Below, piece after piece: positions 12,178 through 23,555 of a stretch of 64,000 nt of DNA (positions are counted from its first letter, which is position 1; each line of letters opens with the position of its first letter). This stretch comes from Laccaria trichodermophora (lineage: Eukaryota > Basidiomycota > Agaricomycetes > Agaricales > Hydnangiaceae), in NCBI GenBank assembly GCA_018417955.1, contig JACTVC010000001.1, positions 4,402,001 through 4,466,000 on the forward strand. The letters are read 5' to 3'. The notes under the pieces were generated by a model. The model had not been told where the DNA came from. It did not search any database and worked only from the letters and a program-made list of their open reading frames with translations. The position numbers were made by a program, and so were the translations under genes.

Positions 12178-12422
12178 CAGACCGCCATAGCGTTTATTAC
12201 GTGGGTGGTCAGCAATCATGTCTCCATCAGGCAATTCCTCGAGCTTGCGTTTCAAACGATTTTCGCGGGGGTCAATGGGATCAGACATGGTGGTTCAGGA
12301 GAGAGAATCGATGCTGTGCGGCGTCAATGGGTAACGGACCTTTTCGCAGAGTCAGCTGACAACGTTCCTGATAGACCACTTGCCTCCCAGAGTGGTTCGG
12401 CGTCACGTCAGGCCATAAGGAT
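12178..12422 (+). repeat. Interspersed repeat R2, copy 1 (partner 53707-53967)
   Basis: The block GTTTATTACGTGGGTGGTCAG through CAGAGTCAGCTGACA and TGGTTCGGC is repeated at 53707-53967 in the same orientation with scattered transitions. It gives no convincing protein. In both places it abuts a large insertion or duplication boundary: the NLR duplication here, the transposase-exonuclease element there. Confidence 0.85.
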
Positions 12423-13559
12423 GGCGGTCAACTGTGTCAGAGAAGCAAAACGACGAACACTTCTCAAGACTGAGGGAAATTGAAACTCCAAGGGACGAAC
12501 GAAAGGAAGATGCGTGGTCACGGTCGTGCTTGTTTTGCGTGTGGCTGTGAAAGACGACTACTTTTCTTTCATTACCTTGCAACCCACATATGGGCCCTCC
12601 TACTTGTTGTTGTCAAGTCGATGTTGTGTTTGCTCGGCCAGCTTTACGTCGCGAAGTACCCGGATTCAACCCGCCGCGAACCCCCCTCGTCGAATGGAAT
12701 TTCATGACGAGTCGTCCAATGTTTCCTCTCTAGGTTCAGCTACTGCCGACATCGCCTGGAGACCCGACCTCCTGCTGTGATCAATATGAAACCCGATAAC
12801 CGCCTTCGTCAACTTGTACTGATCCACAGAGAGCGGGGAGCTGTTGAGATGCAAAGCATGCGCTGAAGGTGTTCGAGTGCATCGGCTCTGAGTGAGTTCC
12901 TCCTTCCGTTAGATTTACTCCCCTTTCTACCTTAGCTCGTTTTCCTCTTCTGTGCCGCAACCATACCCCTCTTCTTCCGTCTGCCCACGTCTGTCTAATA
13001 GGCTGACAATTCTGTGACAGTTCCGGTCCTCTTAATTTCGTTCACGAGCGCCATGCGTACGAGACCGCAAACCACAGATCTCTACTGGTACGACTTGAGT
13101 ACGTTAATTGAAACCTTGAAATTGGAAAGTTTACTGGATGTTTATGCTATCAACAGGATTGCAATCGACTTCCTTGGCTTCAATTCCAACTTTAGACTAC
13201 CACCCGGCAACCCGTTCGAAGCCACTCTGCATATCACGGAGAAGACTCCCTTAGCCCAAGTTGATTGTCAGTTTTTCTTCTTTCAAGTTGGCAACGTCTG
13301 CACTAAACGGCCTTTCCATCACACAGACGTGGCTGGCGTTCTTAACGATGCCCACCTCGACGACGGTAATGCCTCTCGAAAAGGTCCATGCTAGGTCACC
13401 ACCGCCACTCGATGTTAGGCGTAAGCTTCAGTTGGAGGGCTGGAGAGTCAGTCGGGATAAGCATATCTCCCTTGGTAAGTTATTGTCTTCGCGTTACTGA
13501 TTCAATCGTGCCCTTATCCCTTCCTCACCCTGTACATCTTATATCCCTCGCATAAGTTC
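12423..13559. other. No supported gene
   Basis: There are short frames on both strands (for example 13014-13394 +) with no recognisable domain. A pyrimidine-rich tract at about 12900-13000 resembles a fungal promoter or a polypyrimidine stretch before an acceptor. The stretch could be the 5' part of the F1 repeat, but I see no partner copy inside the window. Confidence 0.4.
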
Positions 13560-16500
13560 GATCTTTTGCTTCGCTAACTGCCCCCCTTCGTTACTCAGGT
13601 CCTGCTTTCGTAACATCAACGCAAGCCCCACTTTTCGATAGTCCTACCGTCTTTCCTAGGTCACCATGGCCCGCAACTTGCATTCCTTCGTGCATCGACT
13701 CACGAAGGAAATTTCGCCATCGTCTAGTCCTTTCAACAGACTCTCCTCCACACCGAGCTCAGTAGTCGAACATAGACTCCTTGCCAGTGGCCGCAGGCAG
13801 ACATCTCACACATCGATCGTGTTGTCGGTTGCGCCCAGCTATGTGGCTTTCGGTCATTCTCCTCGGCCAAAGCTCGCACAGTGCTCAGCTTTTCGGTATC
13901 TTCATTGCCGACGCTCTATTCGTCGGTGACGTACATGATATATGTACCAGCCTATGACCCCAACCTCTGCCCGTAAGACAGGAGCTCGTTGTCTCCGGAC
14001 TCAGTGCTCACATCCTCCGTCGTGCGTATCTATCCGCAACTCGTCGCCGCCACGGGCTGCCGCAACGTCGTGACTCATACGGATCGTTCATCGAGGTCTT
14101 GTAAGTCCGGATTAGATGCAAACGACGACGATGGTCACTGATACCTACCTTCTTTCCCAAAGGTTTCTCAGCCAATAACGAACTACTGAGGGCAAAGGCC
14201 TACGGTGAGAAACGCCAAACTCATTAGGTTCCTCGTCTCTTCTCGCGTGGACACCGACTTACTGTATGGATGACGGGGGGCGTGGCTTTTGCACATAGGT
14301 CAGTAATACTTCAGTGCTTCGCATGTGTCGGGTTAGTACTCACATAAATCGTGCATAGGTTTGCTTGGGGCGCGTGTCTATGCTCTGCCTTTGCTAAAGG
14401 GGAAGGAGAGTGAGGGTGAAATGTGTAAAGTCTAGATCTTGGTAACACTATCCAATGTTGGCCTCAAGTGTCAGTCTCTGTTTAGCCGATCGGAAGAAGC
14501 TTCAACATCAGCAGAGTAGGAATTGTAACTGTACAGCCCAGGTTGACTCTGTAGCTTTACCTATTTGTGTTGGGATACTACCCATGTCAATCATAATGTT
14601 GTTATCTTCCAAAATATGGACGGCCACTCGTTAATCTCTACTTTCACAAATTTCACAATGGTTTATGATGACGATGGCTGGTATTGAGGAAACTGGTACA
14701 TCCTACTTGTCAATTTGCGCAGGAGCTTAGGCTTTTGTAATGTAAGAACCACGCGACGACTACCTTTCTTTTGCCTGCGGAATTCACGGCAAAGGACGCA
14801 AACATGACAGTTCTGGCGTTGATGATGCCAAGAGTGGGGAATGCGGGATGGCAGCGGCAGGCACAAGTGAAGAACTGGTTTACGGTCATACAGCGCTAAC
14901 TTGACTAGTAAAAGTGATGGAAGAGGTGTATATGCGACCTACGTCCGTGTCATGGAGCAGAGGGCGCATGGGGTGGGTAGAGGTAGGTGTTACTAGGAGA
15001 TCTTGAAGCACGGAGAGAAGGTTGTGAGGGTTAAGTGTGCGAGAAGCCGCTCCGCTACGATTCCTCCTCAGAGAACCAGCCACAAGTGGAATGGTAAGTC
15101 CACTTTTGAGAGGGGCTCCAACTCGCTCATATGAACGTGCATTGTCCTCTACAGAAAGTCTCATGACCCCCTGTCAACGCATCAACAAGGCATGATCGTC
15201 TGCGAGGACCATAGACGACGGCCTAAAGCCCTCCGAGTTGGCAGTCACGTTGACTTGCAAGCGAGGAGATTCCTCGATTGTGGGGTCTACGCTCGTATAG
15301 GAAGAGTAAAGTTATCGGCCATGTGTCCCTATGCAGCAGCTGTCCATCACGATTTTCCAAATCCACCGATGTGCATAGATCAAGCGGCGTACTCTAAGGT
15401 TCTCAGAAGAGCGAGTCGTTGATATGAATTCATTTGAGAAAGAAAAGCGTTGAACGTTGACCTTTTAGCTAGGTTTGTGAGTCGGTGATTAGATATGCGG
15501 ACGTCGACTTCGCTTGGCCCGCCGACGCATGAAGCTGGAATGGATGCAAGGTTAGACCCCAGAAGAAGCGAAGAGAAATCACGAACTCACCCTGATATGA
15601 TCTCCAGTCGCATATCGCTGGGAGCGACGTATTCACACTGACGTGCGTCCTCACTGGGCACGAAGAACACTGCAATGATAGATCGGCCCTCTGGAGTTAT
15701 GACAGTGGGGCGTAAACTCACTGATAACCAAACGTCATGGTATCATTGCCATCGACGAAATCCCCCAAACGGTCCAATCGGTCAGTCATGCTCGGCTTTT
15801 CCTTTGATATTCTTCAGGTCATTAACTTCCGTTTCATCCGTCGACTTCATCAGAGGGCTTTGCAGATGCAACAATAACAGATGAGCGCTGAGCTTTGGGC
15901 GAAGCCGAGGGTCGAAAGACTCTCATTTCTTCAACGCGTGACCGTCGTTTGATTGGACTGGAACCAAAAAGACGGACCAGAGGAGGGTGAAGAGTCCCGT
16001 TGCGAGCGTGAATGGCCGAGCAAAATGGGTTTCACAAGGGGTCAAAGGGCGTTTCAGGAATCCGGAGAATCTTCATGATCGTTGATAAGGGCAGTCATTC
16101 TGTCAAGGGGATGTTGTCGTTCGTATCATCGAGGACCAATTTTGAGAGACTTACCATGCAAGTAGGAACCCCACAGCAGAAGGTTTTGTTAATGGCCATC
16201 TACAAATTGAAAGGGCAAGAGCGGCTAGTCGAATCCTCCATCGATCACCAACGGAGGTGAAGGTAGCGGCTAGATGGAATGGAAGTTAAACACTAGAAGA
16301 TGAAAGAAGCGAGGGGTCATACTTATCACAGTCGAAAGGACACAGTGGCGGCTCTCCAAAAAGTTCACCATCGACAGGAACAACCCATCGCTCTTGATCG
16401 CCACGCCGAATTTCCCGAAGCCGTTTCCCTCTCTGCTACGCTCCATTCAAGCAAGAGCGTGGTAAGGACTCTGGACTGGCCTGGGCTTGGGCGCTCAGAG

Positions 16501-17446
16501 TTGCTCACCAAGTGCATTCTTTCGAGGCTTGAGTGGATTTTGCGGATCTTGCGCAGCAGCCCAGAGTTGGCAACGGGTAGGAGAAGGGGAAGAGAAAGGG
16601 GTAAGCCCTTGTCTGTCTTATAGGATAGGACTGAGGAGGACATGACGGGGTGAACTTTGTTGGTCTGTATGGCGGTGTCAGCAAAGTCTTGTAAAAAAGA
16701 GAGGGGAGAAAAGAAGCGTACTTATAGAACGATCCGTACACATCCTAGTCGAAGAACCCACTTCCTCCCATTCCATCGCGACGTTCCTTGAAATACACTG
16801 TGTCTCCTCGGTCTCATGGATGGACCACAACGAGGAAGAGGGCACGATGACGATAGACAGGGGAAGTACAAAACGTACACGTAGGCAACGCGGCGGCTGG
16901 AGATGGACATTGCGTATCGTATCAAAGGTCAAAGATCTTGAGCGGCATGCCATTGGCGAGTCGAGATGATGCGATAACACTTCCGAGCCTCTTGCACATC
17001 TACATGGAAGATGGAGCGCAATGGGCGTTATAGGGCGAGTCCTCTGCAACAAGCACAGTAAGGGAAGGAAGAGCAATTGATACAGTCGTCAACTTCGCTT
17101 GGCCTGCCGACGCGGTAAGCTGAAGTGGAAACAGACTTAGACCCCAGAAGAAGAGAAGAGAAAGCGCGGACTCACCCTCAGATGTTCAAGTTCCCCAGTC
17201 GCATGTCACTCGGAACGACGTGTTCAGACTGGTGCGCGTCCTCACTGGGCACGAAGAACACTGCAAAGATAGATCAGCCCTCTGGAGTTACGACTATGAG
17301 ATGGAATGATTACCCAACGTCATGGTGTCCTTGAAGAGAATGTGACCCACGTTCCGTTCTCTTGACATTTCCTTGTCCTGAGTCGTTCGAGTGCGTGAGT
17401 ACGAAGTCGAGCATTTTTCGCGCATAAAGCTTACTTATGTGCACGA
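13560..17446 (+). repeat. F1 repeat, copy 2 (about 3.9 kb; inverted partner 59640-63900)
   Basis: Landmarks shared with the inverted copy are a block encoding LHSFVHRLTKEI (13675), ATCGTGCATAGGTTTG (about 14348), the segment at 14886-15180, TTGCAAGCGAGGAG (15256) and the two exon-like blocks at 15604-15673 and 17200-17262. The second half also matches copy 1. The blocks give FFVPSEDARQCEYVA and FFVPSEDAHQSEHVV on the minus strand, each after a TTGCAG-type acceptor and before a GTGAGT-type donor. So a spliced gene, itself internally duplicated, seems to have been carried in the repeat. No full-length frame survives and I cannot name the protein. Confidence 0.75.
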
Positions 17447-17881
17447 ATTTAAGCGATCCCACCCGCTTTGAGACATGCTGTGCTGTTGCGATCGTTCTCA
17501 GGGTGGCTCGTCGTAATGGCGGGTTCCAAGGGTAAGGAGGCATTTCGTAGGCCTCTGCGCCAACTCAAAACTCCGCTCGGAAAACGCTCAGCTCCGCTGA
17601 GCCTTTTCCCCTCGAGCCCCGCTCGTCAATCATGGTCGCGACATCGATCCCTGACTCAGTGCCAAAGTTTGGCAGATGCTGGGTTAGGAGAAGTAATCGG
17701 TGTCGCTTCCCTCTCCTGTGCTGGCTCTCTCTCTCTCAGACCACGTCTATCCAGCACAGGTAAGCGCCCCGCGCTCTCTCCCTCTATGCGCCGCATACTC
17801 ATCCAAATGAACAGTGATCCTCGCATCTAGGCTCCGCCTATCGTTTTCTACAAACACACTCTAATCACTCTTCATTTGGTG

Positions 17882-18932
17882 CAAGGGGGTGGCGGAACGT
17901 GAATCCCGAACACTGGCTGGGAGGGGGGGGGTCTGGCTGAAGGCCGAAAAAGAAATAGTGACTCTGTCACAATTTGAGCCCAAGCATCAGCGTCTGTTCT
18001 TTTTGTGCCCGAGCGTACCAGTATGTAATACTTCGTCTTATAATACACTCTGGCAACACCGCCCCAACTCCGGCCTAGCATCTACAACATATACCCTCAA
18101 CATACTGTACTATTTCGTTCAATTCGGCAGTAACGCGTCACGCGGCCTTTAAAATCGCCGAAATGTAACGCTTGTAACGGGCAAATTTTTCCCGTGCCGA
18201 AACCGTTTTGTGGTAACAGTCTCAAGATAGCAAAATTTTGCGGCCTGCGGCGCTGTACTGCCGAAAAATTTTCCTTGTCACGGCCAAATTTTGCAAGTGC
18301 CGAAATCAAAATTTCGGCTGGGCGGTAACGCGTCACGGGCCCTGCCGAATTGAACGAAATAGTACAGTACTCCTACTCATTAACTATCAATGATGACGGA
18401 TCAATCATCCATCCCCGCACGCCGCTTTTGAGCTGGCGCCTGGTATGAGGTTTCCAGGGAGCGAGGGAACCTTACAGACATTTTAGTACTCACCAAACAT
18501 GTGTTCAGGCCGAATTCGTGGCTCCAAACAAACTTAAAGAACGAAGTTCACTTAAGAGTCTTGTTAACGAAAGCGGAGACAAAGCTGCTTTGTACGCCAT
18601 GGCTGAGCTCAACGGAATTTCCTCTGAATGAGTTTTATAGTTCACGATTTTGCATGTAAATATGCTGGTGACAGTTTGTTAAATTCTGCTTTCGCTCACA
18701 TATGTTCCTCCATGCAAAAATTTACATACAGAGCATATTAAACTTTGATTTGAAAGTTTGTGAGTTGTGAGTTTATAGATAGGTAGGTTGAGGCAAAAAG
18801 AAATTTCAATAAAACATAGGAACTCGGAAAACATACCTTTTATAGTAGGAGGTGGAGGGGGGGAGGTCAGCCAAATCCCTGAAAAAAAAATAGGGAGTGT
18901 TGGTACATTTTCCACGTTCCGCCACCCCCTTG
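17882..18932. mobile_element. hAT MITE inserted in the A1 repeat (8-bp TSD)
   Basis: The ends CAAGGGGGTGGCGGAACGTG (17882-17901) and its exact reverse complement (18913-18932) are flanked by ATTTGGTG at 17874-17881 and 18933-18940. A2 carries the uninterrupted site with a single ATTTGGTG, which gives the empty site within the same element. The insertion is 1051 bp, without a transposase, and happened after the retrotransposon landed. Confidence 0.95.
18105..18367. mobile_element. Tc1/mariner-type MITE nested in the hAT MITE
   Basis: The 26-bp perfect inverted ends start CTGTACTATTTCGTTCAAT (18105-18130, mirrored at 18342-18367) and are flanked by TA (18103-18104, 18368-18369). Length is 263 bp. 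GTAACGCGTCACG occurs just inside both ends in direct orientation, a possible internal duplication. It could have inserted before or after the host MITE moved here. Confidence 0.9.
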
Positions 18933-19181
18933 ATTTGGTGAGGCCTTTTCTTCATATTGAGCTTTGTGCACATTCTTACATCCTTCTGGTTCAGACTTCG
19001 TCTGCTAGACTCGGATTGTAAGAAGCTTCGTAAGACCCTGCCCAGCTCAATACTCACGTATTGTGCCTCCTGCAGAATCTCTTCAGATTTTCTCTGGCCT
19101 TCTGCTCGCTTCCCTCGCCATCCAACCTCCTTTCTTTCAGTCACACCTCGCTATCCGACCTCACCCGACATCTCCTTTTCA

Positions 19182-20528
19182 ATGACCGATGTTGGTGCTG
19201 AAGCAACTCGGCAACGTGCTCAAGCCCTTGAGGCTATCGTTTCCGACGTCGTGGAAGGACGGTTGCCCCTCTCGGATTTCGCAAAACGTCTCCAAGACGC
19301 AGGCGCATCTCCAGCCGAGGGCGAAGACTATCTGCAACAACTTACCCAACGACTGGAGCAGCAAAAGAAGGACAGAGAGGCTGACGAACAGCCGGACACT
19401 CAGTCTGGAGAACAAGCAGCCCGAGAATCGACTCCTGAAGGCCTTGACGAGGCTCAGGCGGTTGAGTTTCGCGCTCGACGCGATGCGCTCCTGGAAGAGG
19501 TTCGCGCCCGAGAAGCCGCTGATCGTCGCACAGCGGTCGACACCGCTGCGTGGGCCGTCCTCAACGCTAAGCTCTCTCGACTGGCGAGTTCACAGGTCCC
19601 CAGTGACTCTATGACCCTTCTCTCAGCTGATGATCTCGCAAAACTACTCGGAGTTGAACGTTCAACCCCCCAGTCGTTGCCTGCTACTGTTCTTGCTCTT
19701 GCTCCGCATCTGGCTGAGCTCTCGACCTCTGCAATCTCCGACCCCCACATCGAGGAAACCTGGAAATTGCGGCAGGCAATTGGAACAGACAAGACCATCG
19801 ATTCCCTTGTCAATCTTATGCAGGTACAGCCGCTTGCTGATCCCGTTCCCCGTTCTATCTGGCGCTTGGTCATTCAGGACCACTTCGTCGACTTCGAGAA
19901 ACTCTTTGCCTCGATGGACAAAGGGTACGACCATAACGATGAGCCTCGAGACTTTGGCGGGGGCTACGCACTCATCAAAAAGGACCAAGCTTCAGCTAAG
20001 CGCCCCCTTCGATCCGAATCCGAATGGCTTCGTGTCTTCGGAGCTTGGAGCTCTGCCGTCGTACTTGTCTATCGTCACCGCTCCTCAGAGCTTCAAAGCT
20101 ACCAGCGCATGGTCACTGACCTATTTCGTGCAGTACCTCATGACCCGTCGATTGCCATCGCTTTCGACGTCGAAGCTCGCGATCGCTATGCGAAAAGTCC
20201 TTTCCGCATGGACGACCGGACTCAACTTAATGTGCCGCTTTTGGCACGCATGTTCCAAAGTACTGGCCCGTCTTCCAAGAAGCGCAGTAATACATCACCT
20301 TCGACAAGCTCTCCCTCAAAGCGTTCGACAATTCCTTGCCGAAATTGGAACATGGGCATTTGCGACGCCCCTTGCCCAAATGGGCGCAGGCATGGGATTT
20401 GCAGCGAGTGTGAAGGCCCACACCGAGCAAAAGATGAGCCCGTCTGCAATACTCTCCTCCAAGCTCGACAAAGAAAAGGAGCTAGCGGAGGCTACTCAGA
20501 GAGCAGCAAAGGCAAGGGAAGGGCCTAG
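19182..20528 (+). CDS. Ngaro-like ORF1: Gag-like protein with Cys-rich knuckle
   Basis: I choose the ATG at 19182 (MTDVGAEATRQ) because the upstream in-frame ATG at 18957 lies in the A1 repeat. The product is 448 aa: a charged coiled-coil N-terminus, a central alpha-helical part (AWSSAVVLVYRHR), a Ser/Lys-rich linker, and a C-terminal Cys/His cluster with C-x8-C-x3-C spacing (CRNWNMGICDAPC) followed by HGICSEC and H. Such clusters bind nucleic acid in retroelement Gag proteins, so packaging of the element RNA is the likely role. The 3' part overlaps ORF2 in another frame. Confidence 0.8.
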   Translation: MTDVGAEATRQRAQALEAIVSDVVEGRLPLSDFAKRLQDAGASPAEGEDYLQQLTQRLEQQKKDREADEQPDTQSGEQAARESTPEGLDEAQAVEFRARRDALLEEVRAREAADRRTAVDTAAWAVLNAKLSRLASSQVPSDSMTLLSADDLAKLLGVERSTPQSLPATVLALAPHLAELSTSAISDPHIEETWKLRQAIGTDKTIDSLVNLMQVQPLADPVPRSIWRLVIQDHFVDFEKLFASMDKGYDHNDEPRDFGGGYALIKKDQASAKRPLRSESEWLRVFGAWSSAVVLVYRHRSSELQSYQRMVTDLFRAVPHDPSIAIAFDVEARDRYAKSPFRMDDRTQLNVPLLARMFQSTGPSSKKRSNTSPSTSSPSKRSTIPCRNWNMGICDAPCPNGRRHGICSECEGPHRAKDEPVCNTLLQARQRKGASGGYSESSKGKGRA

Positions 20529-22380
20529 GACTATCAACTCAGGGTTGAAACGAAAGCTTGATACCCCACTCATAGATGTACCTCGCTTCCAACGTCGTTA
20601 TGTATGGTCTAACTCAACCAATAAACACCTCTCCCCTGCTGCCCTTTACACTGAATCTGCACCTCCTCTCCCTTCACCTCCTGCTCACCTTTTGCAAGAC
20701 CAAAAGATTCAAGCATCCCTCCTCGCTATGCGGGATCACATTAAAGTTGACACGCCTTTCAACGTCGATAAACTCGAGTCTATGCTCACTGACCATCCAA
20801 ACCAACCTTTTGTCAAATCAGTCATGACAGGCCTTCGGGATGGATTCTGGCCTCTCGACGACGGAGAATGGAAAGTTGAACTCGAAGAAGTCATCGACAA
20901 CTATTCTACCGACGAAGGCGATCTTGACGCCATCCGCAACTTTCGAGACAAAGAAAGGTCTGCTGGTCGTTGGTCTGACGAGCTCTCAGACTCCAAACTC
21001 TTGCCAGGGATGAAAATGTCCCCTATGTTCGTCGTTTGGCAGAATGGTAAAGCTCGGGTTGTCACAGACCACTCAGGCTCTGGAATAAATGATGGTATTC
21101 CAAGATCTGAGGCCAAAGTTCGCTATGATGACATGCACCCCTTTGGCCAGTCTCTCCGTGATGCCCACACTGATAACCCAGGTCGCCGCATCATAACTTT
21201 CAAGTCAGATGTAGCGTCTGCTTTTCTCAACCTGCCGGCACACCCTCTATGGCAACTCCGTCAAGTTGTTGTAGTTGAGGGCAAGCTCTACATTGTGCGT
21301 CGTCTGGTCTTTGGGAACCGCGCATCTCCCCGCTGCTGGTGCGCTGTCTCCGGGCTTTTGTGCTGGTTAGCTATTCGAAAGCTGGGCATCTTCAGCCTTC
21401 ACGTCTACATGGACGACTTCTTTGGCTGGGACTTTGAAGACAACTTAATCATGTATCATGGGATGCTCCGTCCACGTCAACAAGTTCAACTTCTCTTATT
21501 TTGGGAAGCGATCCAGTGCCCTTTTGAGGATAAGAAACAAGAACATGGGAGTGTCTTGAAAATCATTGGCTTCTGGGTTGATGCCAACCAAGGCTCCCTC
21601 TCTCTTCCTCCCAGCTCCCTCATTGACATCGTTGAGAAAATCAATGTCTTCTTGTCCACACCCAATCGCAAACCCATCCTTCGTGAATGGCAACGGCTCG
21701 CTGGCCACCTCAACTGGCTTCTAAACGTTCTACCATGGGCTCGTCCCGCGCTTTCAGCCCTCTACCACAAGACTAGTGGAAAATCTCGTCCTCTCAGTGC
21801 TGTACACCTCAATGCCGAAGTTATCTCTGACCTTTCTTGGCTCATCAGCATCATCCCAAAGGCAGTTGGTGTCCGCTTCTTGGATGATGGTATCTGGGAT
21901 GACACTGCTGCAGATCTGGAGCTCTGGACTGATGCTAGCCTGACAATTGGCATGTCCTTTGTATACGGAAATCAAGGCTTCATGTATGGGATGAAGGAAT
22001 GCCCCCCTGATCGCAAGGTCGACATCTTCTTCCTGGAACTGGTGGCTATCATGTCAGCCATCCACCACGTTGCCTCTTTTGCCTCACCCCCTCGCCGTCT
22101 TCTTATTCACACTGACAGTTTAGACTCAGTGGCCATCTTCAACAGCTTACGCGTCTCTGAGGCATTGCACAATGGTCCACTCATGGCAATAGCTGGCATC
22201 ATCATCGAATCTGGCATTGATCTTCGTGTTCGACACATCCCTGGAAAGCAAAATGTCCGAGCCGACCTCCTCTCACGTCTTTTGCTTGATGAGTATCAAG
22301 CAAAATTCCCTTTTGACCGCGTCCGCCTATTCTCCCCACCACGGGACCTCCTGCCGGTGCGATGGAGGGGGTGCTTTTGA
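19630..22380 (+). CDS. Ngaro-like ORF2: reverse transcriptase and RNase H
   Basis: The open frame spans 916 codons, but its first third lies antiparallel in sense to nothing known and overlaps ORF1, so the real start is probably near the ORF1 end (about 20430-20730) or is reached by frameshifting. The RT core has TFKSDVASAFLNLP (first catalytic Asp), RLVFGNRASPR and the YMDD box at 21406-21417. RNase H follows with ELWTDAS, FFLELVAIM, IHTDSLDS and HIPGKQNVRADLLSR, which keep the catalytic acidic residues and the late His/Asp. It copies the element RNA into DNA. The stop overlaps the start of ORF3 by 19 nt. Confidence 0.92.
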   Translation: MISQNYSELNVQPPSRCLLLFLLLLRIWLSSRPLQSPTPTSRKPGNCGRQLEQTRPSIPLSILCRYSRLLIPFPVLSGAWSFRTTSSTSRNSLPRWTKGTTITMSLETLAGATHSSKRTKLQLSAPFDPNPNGFVSSELGALPSYLSIVTAPQSFKATSAWSLTYFVQYLMTRRLPSLSTSKLAIAMRKVLSAWTTGLNLMCRFWHACSKVLARLPRSAVIHHLRQALPQSVRQFLAEIGTWAFATPLAQMGAGMGFAASVKAHTEQKMSPSAILSSKLDKEKELAEATQRAAKAREGPRTINSGLKRKLDTPLIDVPRFQRRYVWSNSTNKHLSPAALYTESAPPLPSPPAHLLQDQKIQASLLAMRDHIKVDTPFNVDKLESMLTDHPNQPFVKSVMTGLRDGFWPLDDGEWKVELEEVIDNYSTDEGDLDAIRNFRDKERSAGRWSDELSDSKLLPGMKMSPMFVVWQNGKARVVTDHSGSGINDGIPRSEAKVRYDDMHPFGQSLRDAHTDNPGRRIITFKSDVASAFLNLPAHPLWQLRQVVVVEGKLYIVRRLVFGNRASPRCWCAVSGLLCWLAIRKLGIFSLHVYMDDFFGWDFEDNLIMYHGMLRPRQQVQLLLFWEAIQCPFEDKKQEHGSVLKIIGFWVDANQGSLSLPPSSLIDIVEKINVFLSTPNRKPILREWQRLAGHLNWLLNVLPWARPALSALYHKTSGKSRPLSAVHLNAEVISDLSWLISIIPKAVGVRFLDDGIWDDTAADLELWTDASLTIGMSFVYGNQGFMYGMKECPPDRKVDIFFLELVAIMSAIHHVASFASPPRRLLIHTDSLDSVAIFNSLRVSEALHNGPLMAIAGIIIESGIDLRVRHIPGKQNVRADLLSRLLLDEYQAKFPFDRVRLFSPPRDLLPVRWRGCF

Positions 22381-23372
22381 GCGCCCTGGGCGGGTCTCGG
22401 CCATTACGCCGGACTCGCCCACCAATGAAGCTACGTGATCTTGACAATCGTATGCTTCATTTGCAGGTTAACGCTATTGAGAAATCAACAGTTAAAGGCT
22501 ATGCAACAGGTGCTCGCGACTACATTGCTTTCTGCATGTCCCATCACCTCTCCATTGAACCCACCCCCGAAACCTTGGCTCGTTACATCGCCTACACCTC
22601 CCAATACATCGCCTCTGGGCCAAAATATCTCTCAGGTGTCAGACATTTTCTATCTGACTTATATCCTGACTTTGACAAGAATCGTGCCCACCCACTCGTC
22701 ACAACTACTATTCGAGGTTCCAAGAAAATCCGCGCAGACCCTATTCATCGTAAGTTGCCTCTTCGTCCAGCACATTTACAAACTTTTCTACATATTGCTC
22801 GTGGCTCTGGATCCTACGATGACCTCCTCTTCGCAACAATACTTTCTTGCCTATTCTACGCTTGCCACCGTTCAGGCGAACTCGTCCAGAAAAATTCAAA
22901 AGACCTCTTCGATTGGAGGAAAATCATCAAACGCTCCTCACTCACGTTTTCTCAAGGGCGAGCTCAGTATCACCTCCCTTATCACAAGGGGGATCCTTTT
23001 TACCGTGGCACTGACATCTTGTTCTCACAACAGGAAGTTGCCGACCCTGTGGCACTTCTCAAAGAATATGTCGATCGACGTGACTCTGTTCACCAGGCCC
23101 GCCTCGCTCTCTTCTTACGAGAGGATGGCTCCCACCCCACTCGCTCGTGGTTCGACGCTCGCTTCTTTGCCGTGCTCAGTCGGGAATTCGGTGGGCACTC
23201 AGCACGTGCAGGTGGCGCCACATTTTATGCCAGCCTTGGCCTATCTGAGGACGTCATTCAAGCTATCGGTCGCTGGTCCTCTCAAGCATGGAAGATCTAC
23301 ATAAGGGACAACCCCACCGTTCGTGCTGAACAACAACTTGCCGCCATTGGACTCCGTCTAAGGCGCTGCTAA
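22362..23372 (+). CDS. Ngaro-like ORF3: tyrosine recombinase
   Basis: A 336-residue recombinase that would integrate the circular DNA copy and replaces the DDE integrase of LTR elements. There is an N-terminal SAM-like core-binding part (KSTVKGYATGARDYIAFC) and a C-terminal catalytic domain. All five expected catalytic positions are visible: Arg170 in YACHRSGEL, His279 and Arg282 in GGHSARAGG, Trp305 in IGRW and the nucleophile Tyr313 in KIYIR. Length and spacing fit DIRS/Ngaro recombinases. The frame is intact. Confidence 0.93.
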   Translation: MEGVLLSALGGSRPLRRTRPPMKLRDLDNRMLHLQVNAIEKSTVKGYATGARDYIAFCMSHHLSIEPTPETLARYIAYTSQYIASGPKYLSGVRHFLSDLYPDFDKNRAHPLVTTTIRGSKKIRADPIHRKLPLRPAHLQTFLHIARGSGSYDDLLFATILSCLFYACHRSGELVQKNSKDLFDWRKIIKRSSLTFSQGRAQYHLPYHKGDPFYRGTDILFSQQEVADPVALLKEYVDRRDSVHQARLALFLREDGSHPTRSWFDARFFAVLSREFGGHSARAGGATFYASLGLSEDVIQAIGRWSSQAWKIYIRDNPTVRAEQQLAAIGLRLRRC

Positions 23373-23446
23373 CAATTTTTTCTACACTACTCGCTTCCAT
23401 CATTTCTCACCACCACCACCCCACAACAACATCAACACCACTTCAT

Positions 23447-23550
23447 TAGCTTACACTCCCCAGCCTAAAAAATTTTGGGGCTCGCCTTCGGCGACCCTTT
23501 GTTGCTGCTATCACCACCTCGTGATTCTCTCCACCTTTGAACAGCGCAGC
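23447..23550 (+). repeat. B1 split direct repeat
   Basis: These 104 bp (TAGCTTACACTCCCCAGCC to CAGCGCAGC) are repeated as B2 at 24190-24293 with about two changes. B1 is joined to A2 by the 5-bp AGAGG, which marks the circle junction of the element. Confidence 0.9.
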
Positions 23551-23555
23551 AGAGG

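Noticed and set aside
17468..17830. 120-codon frame in A1 (and its copy at 23537-23878)
   Set aside because: It lies in the terminal repeat, differs only where the repeats differ, and has no domain; more likely untranslated leader.
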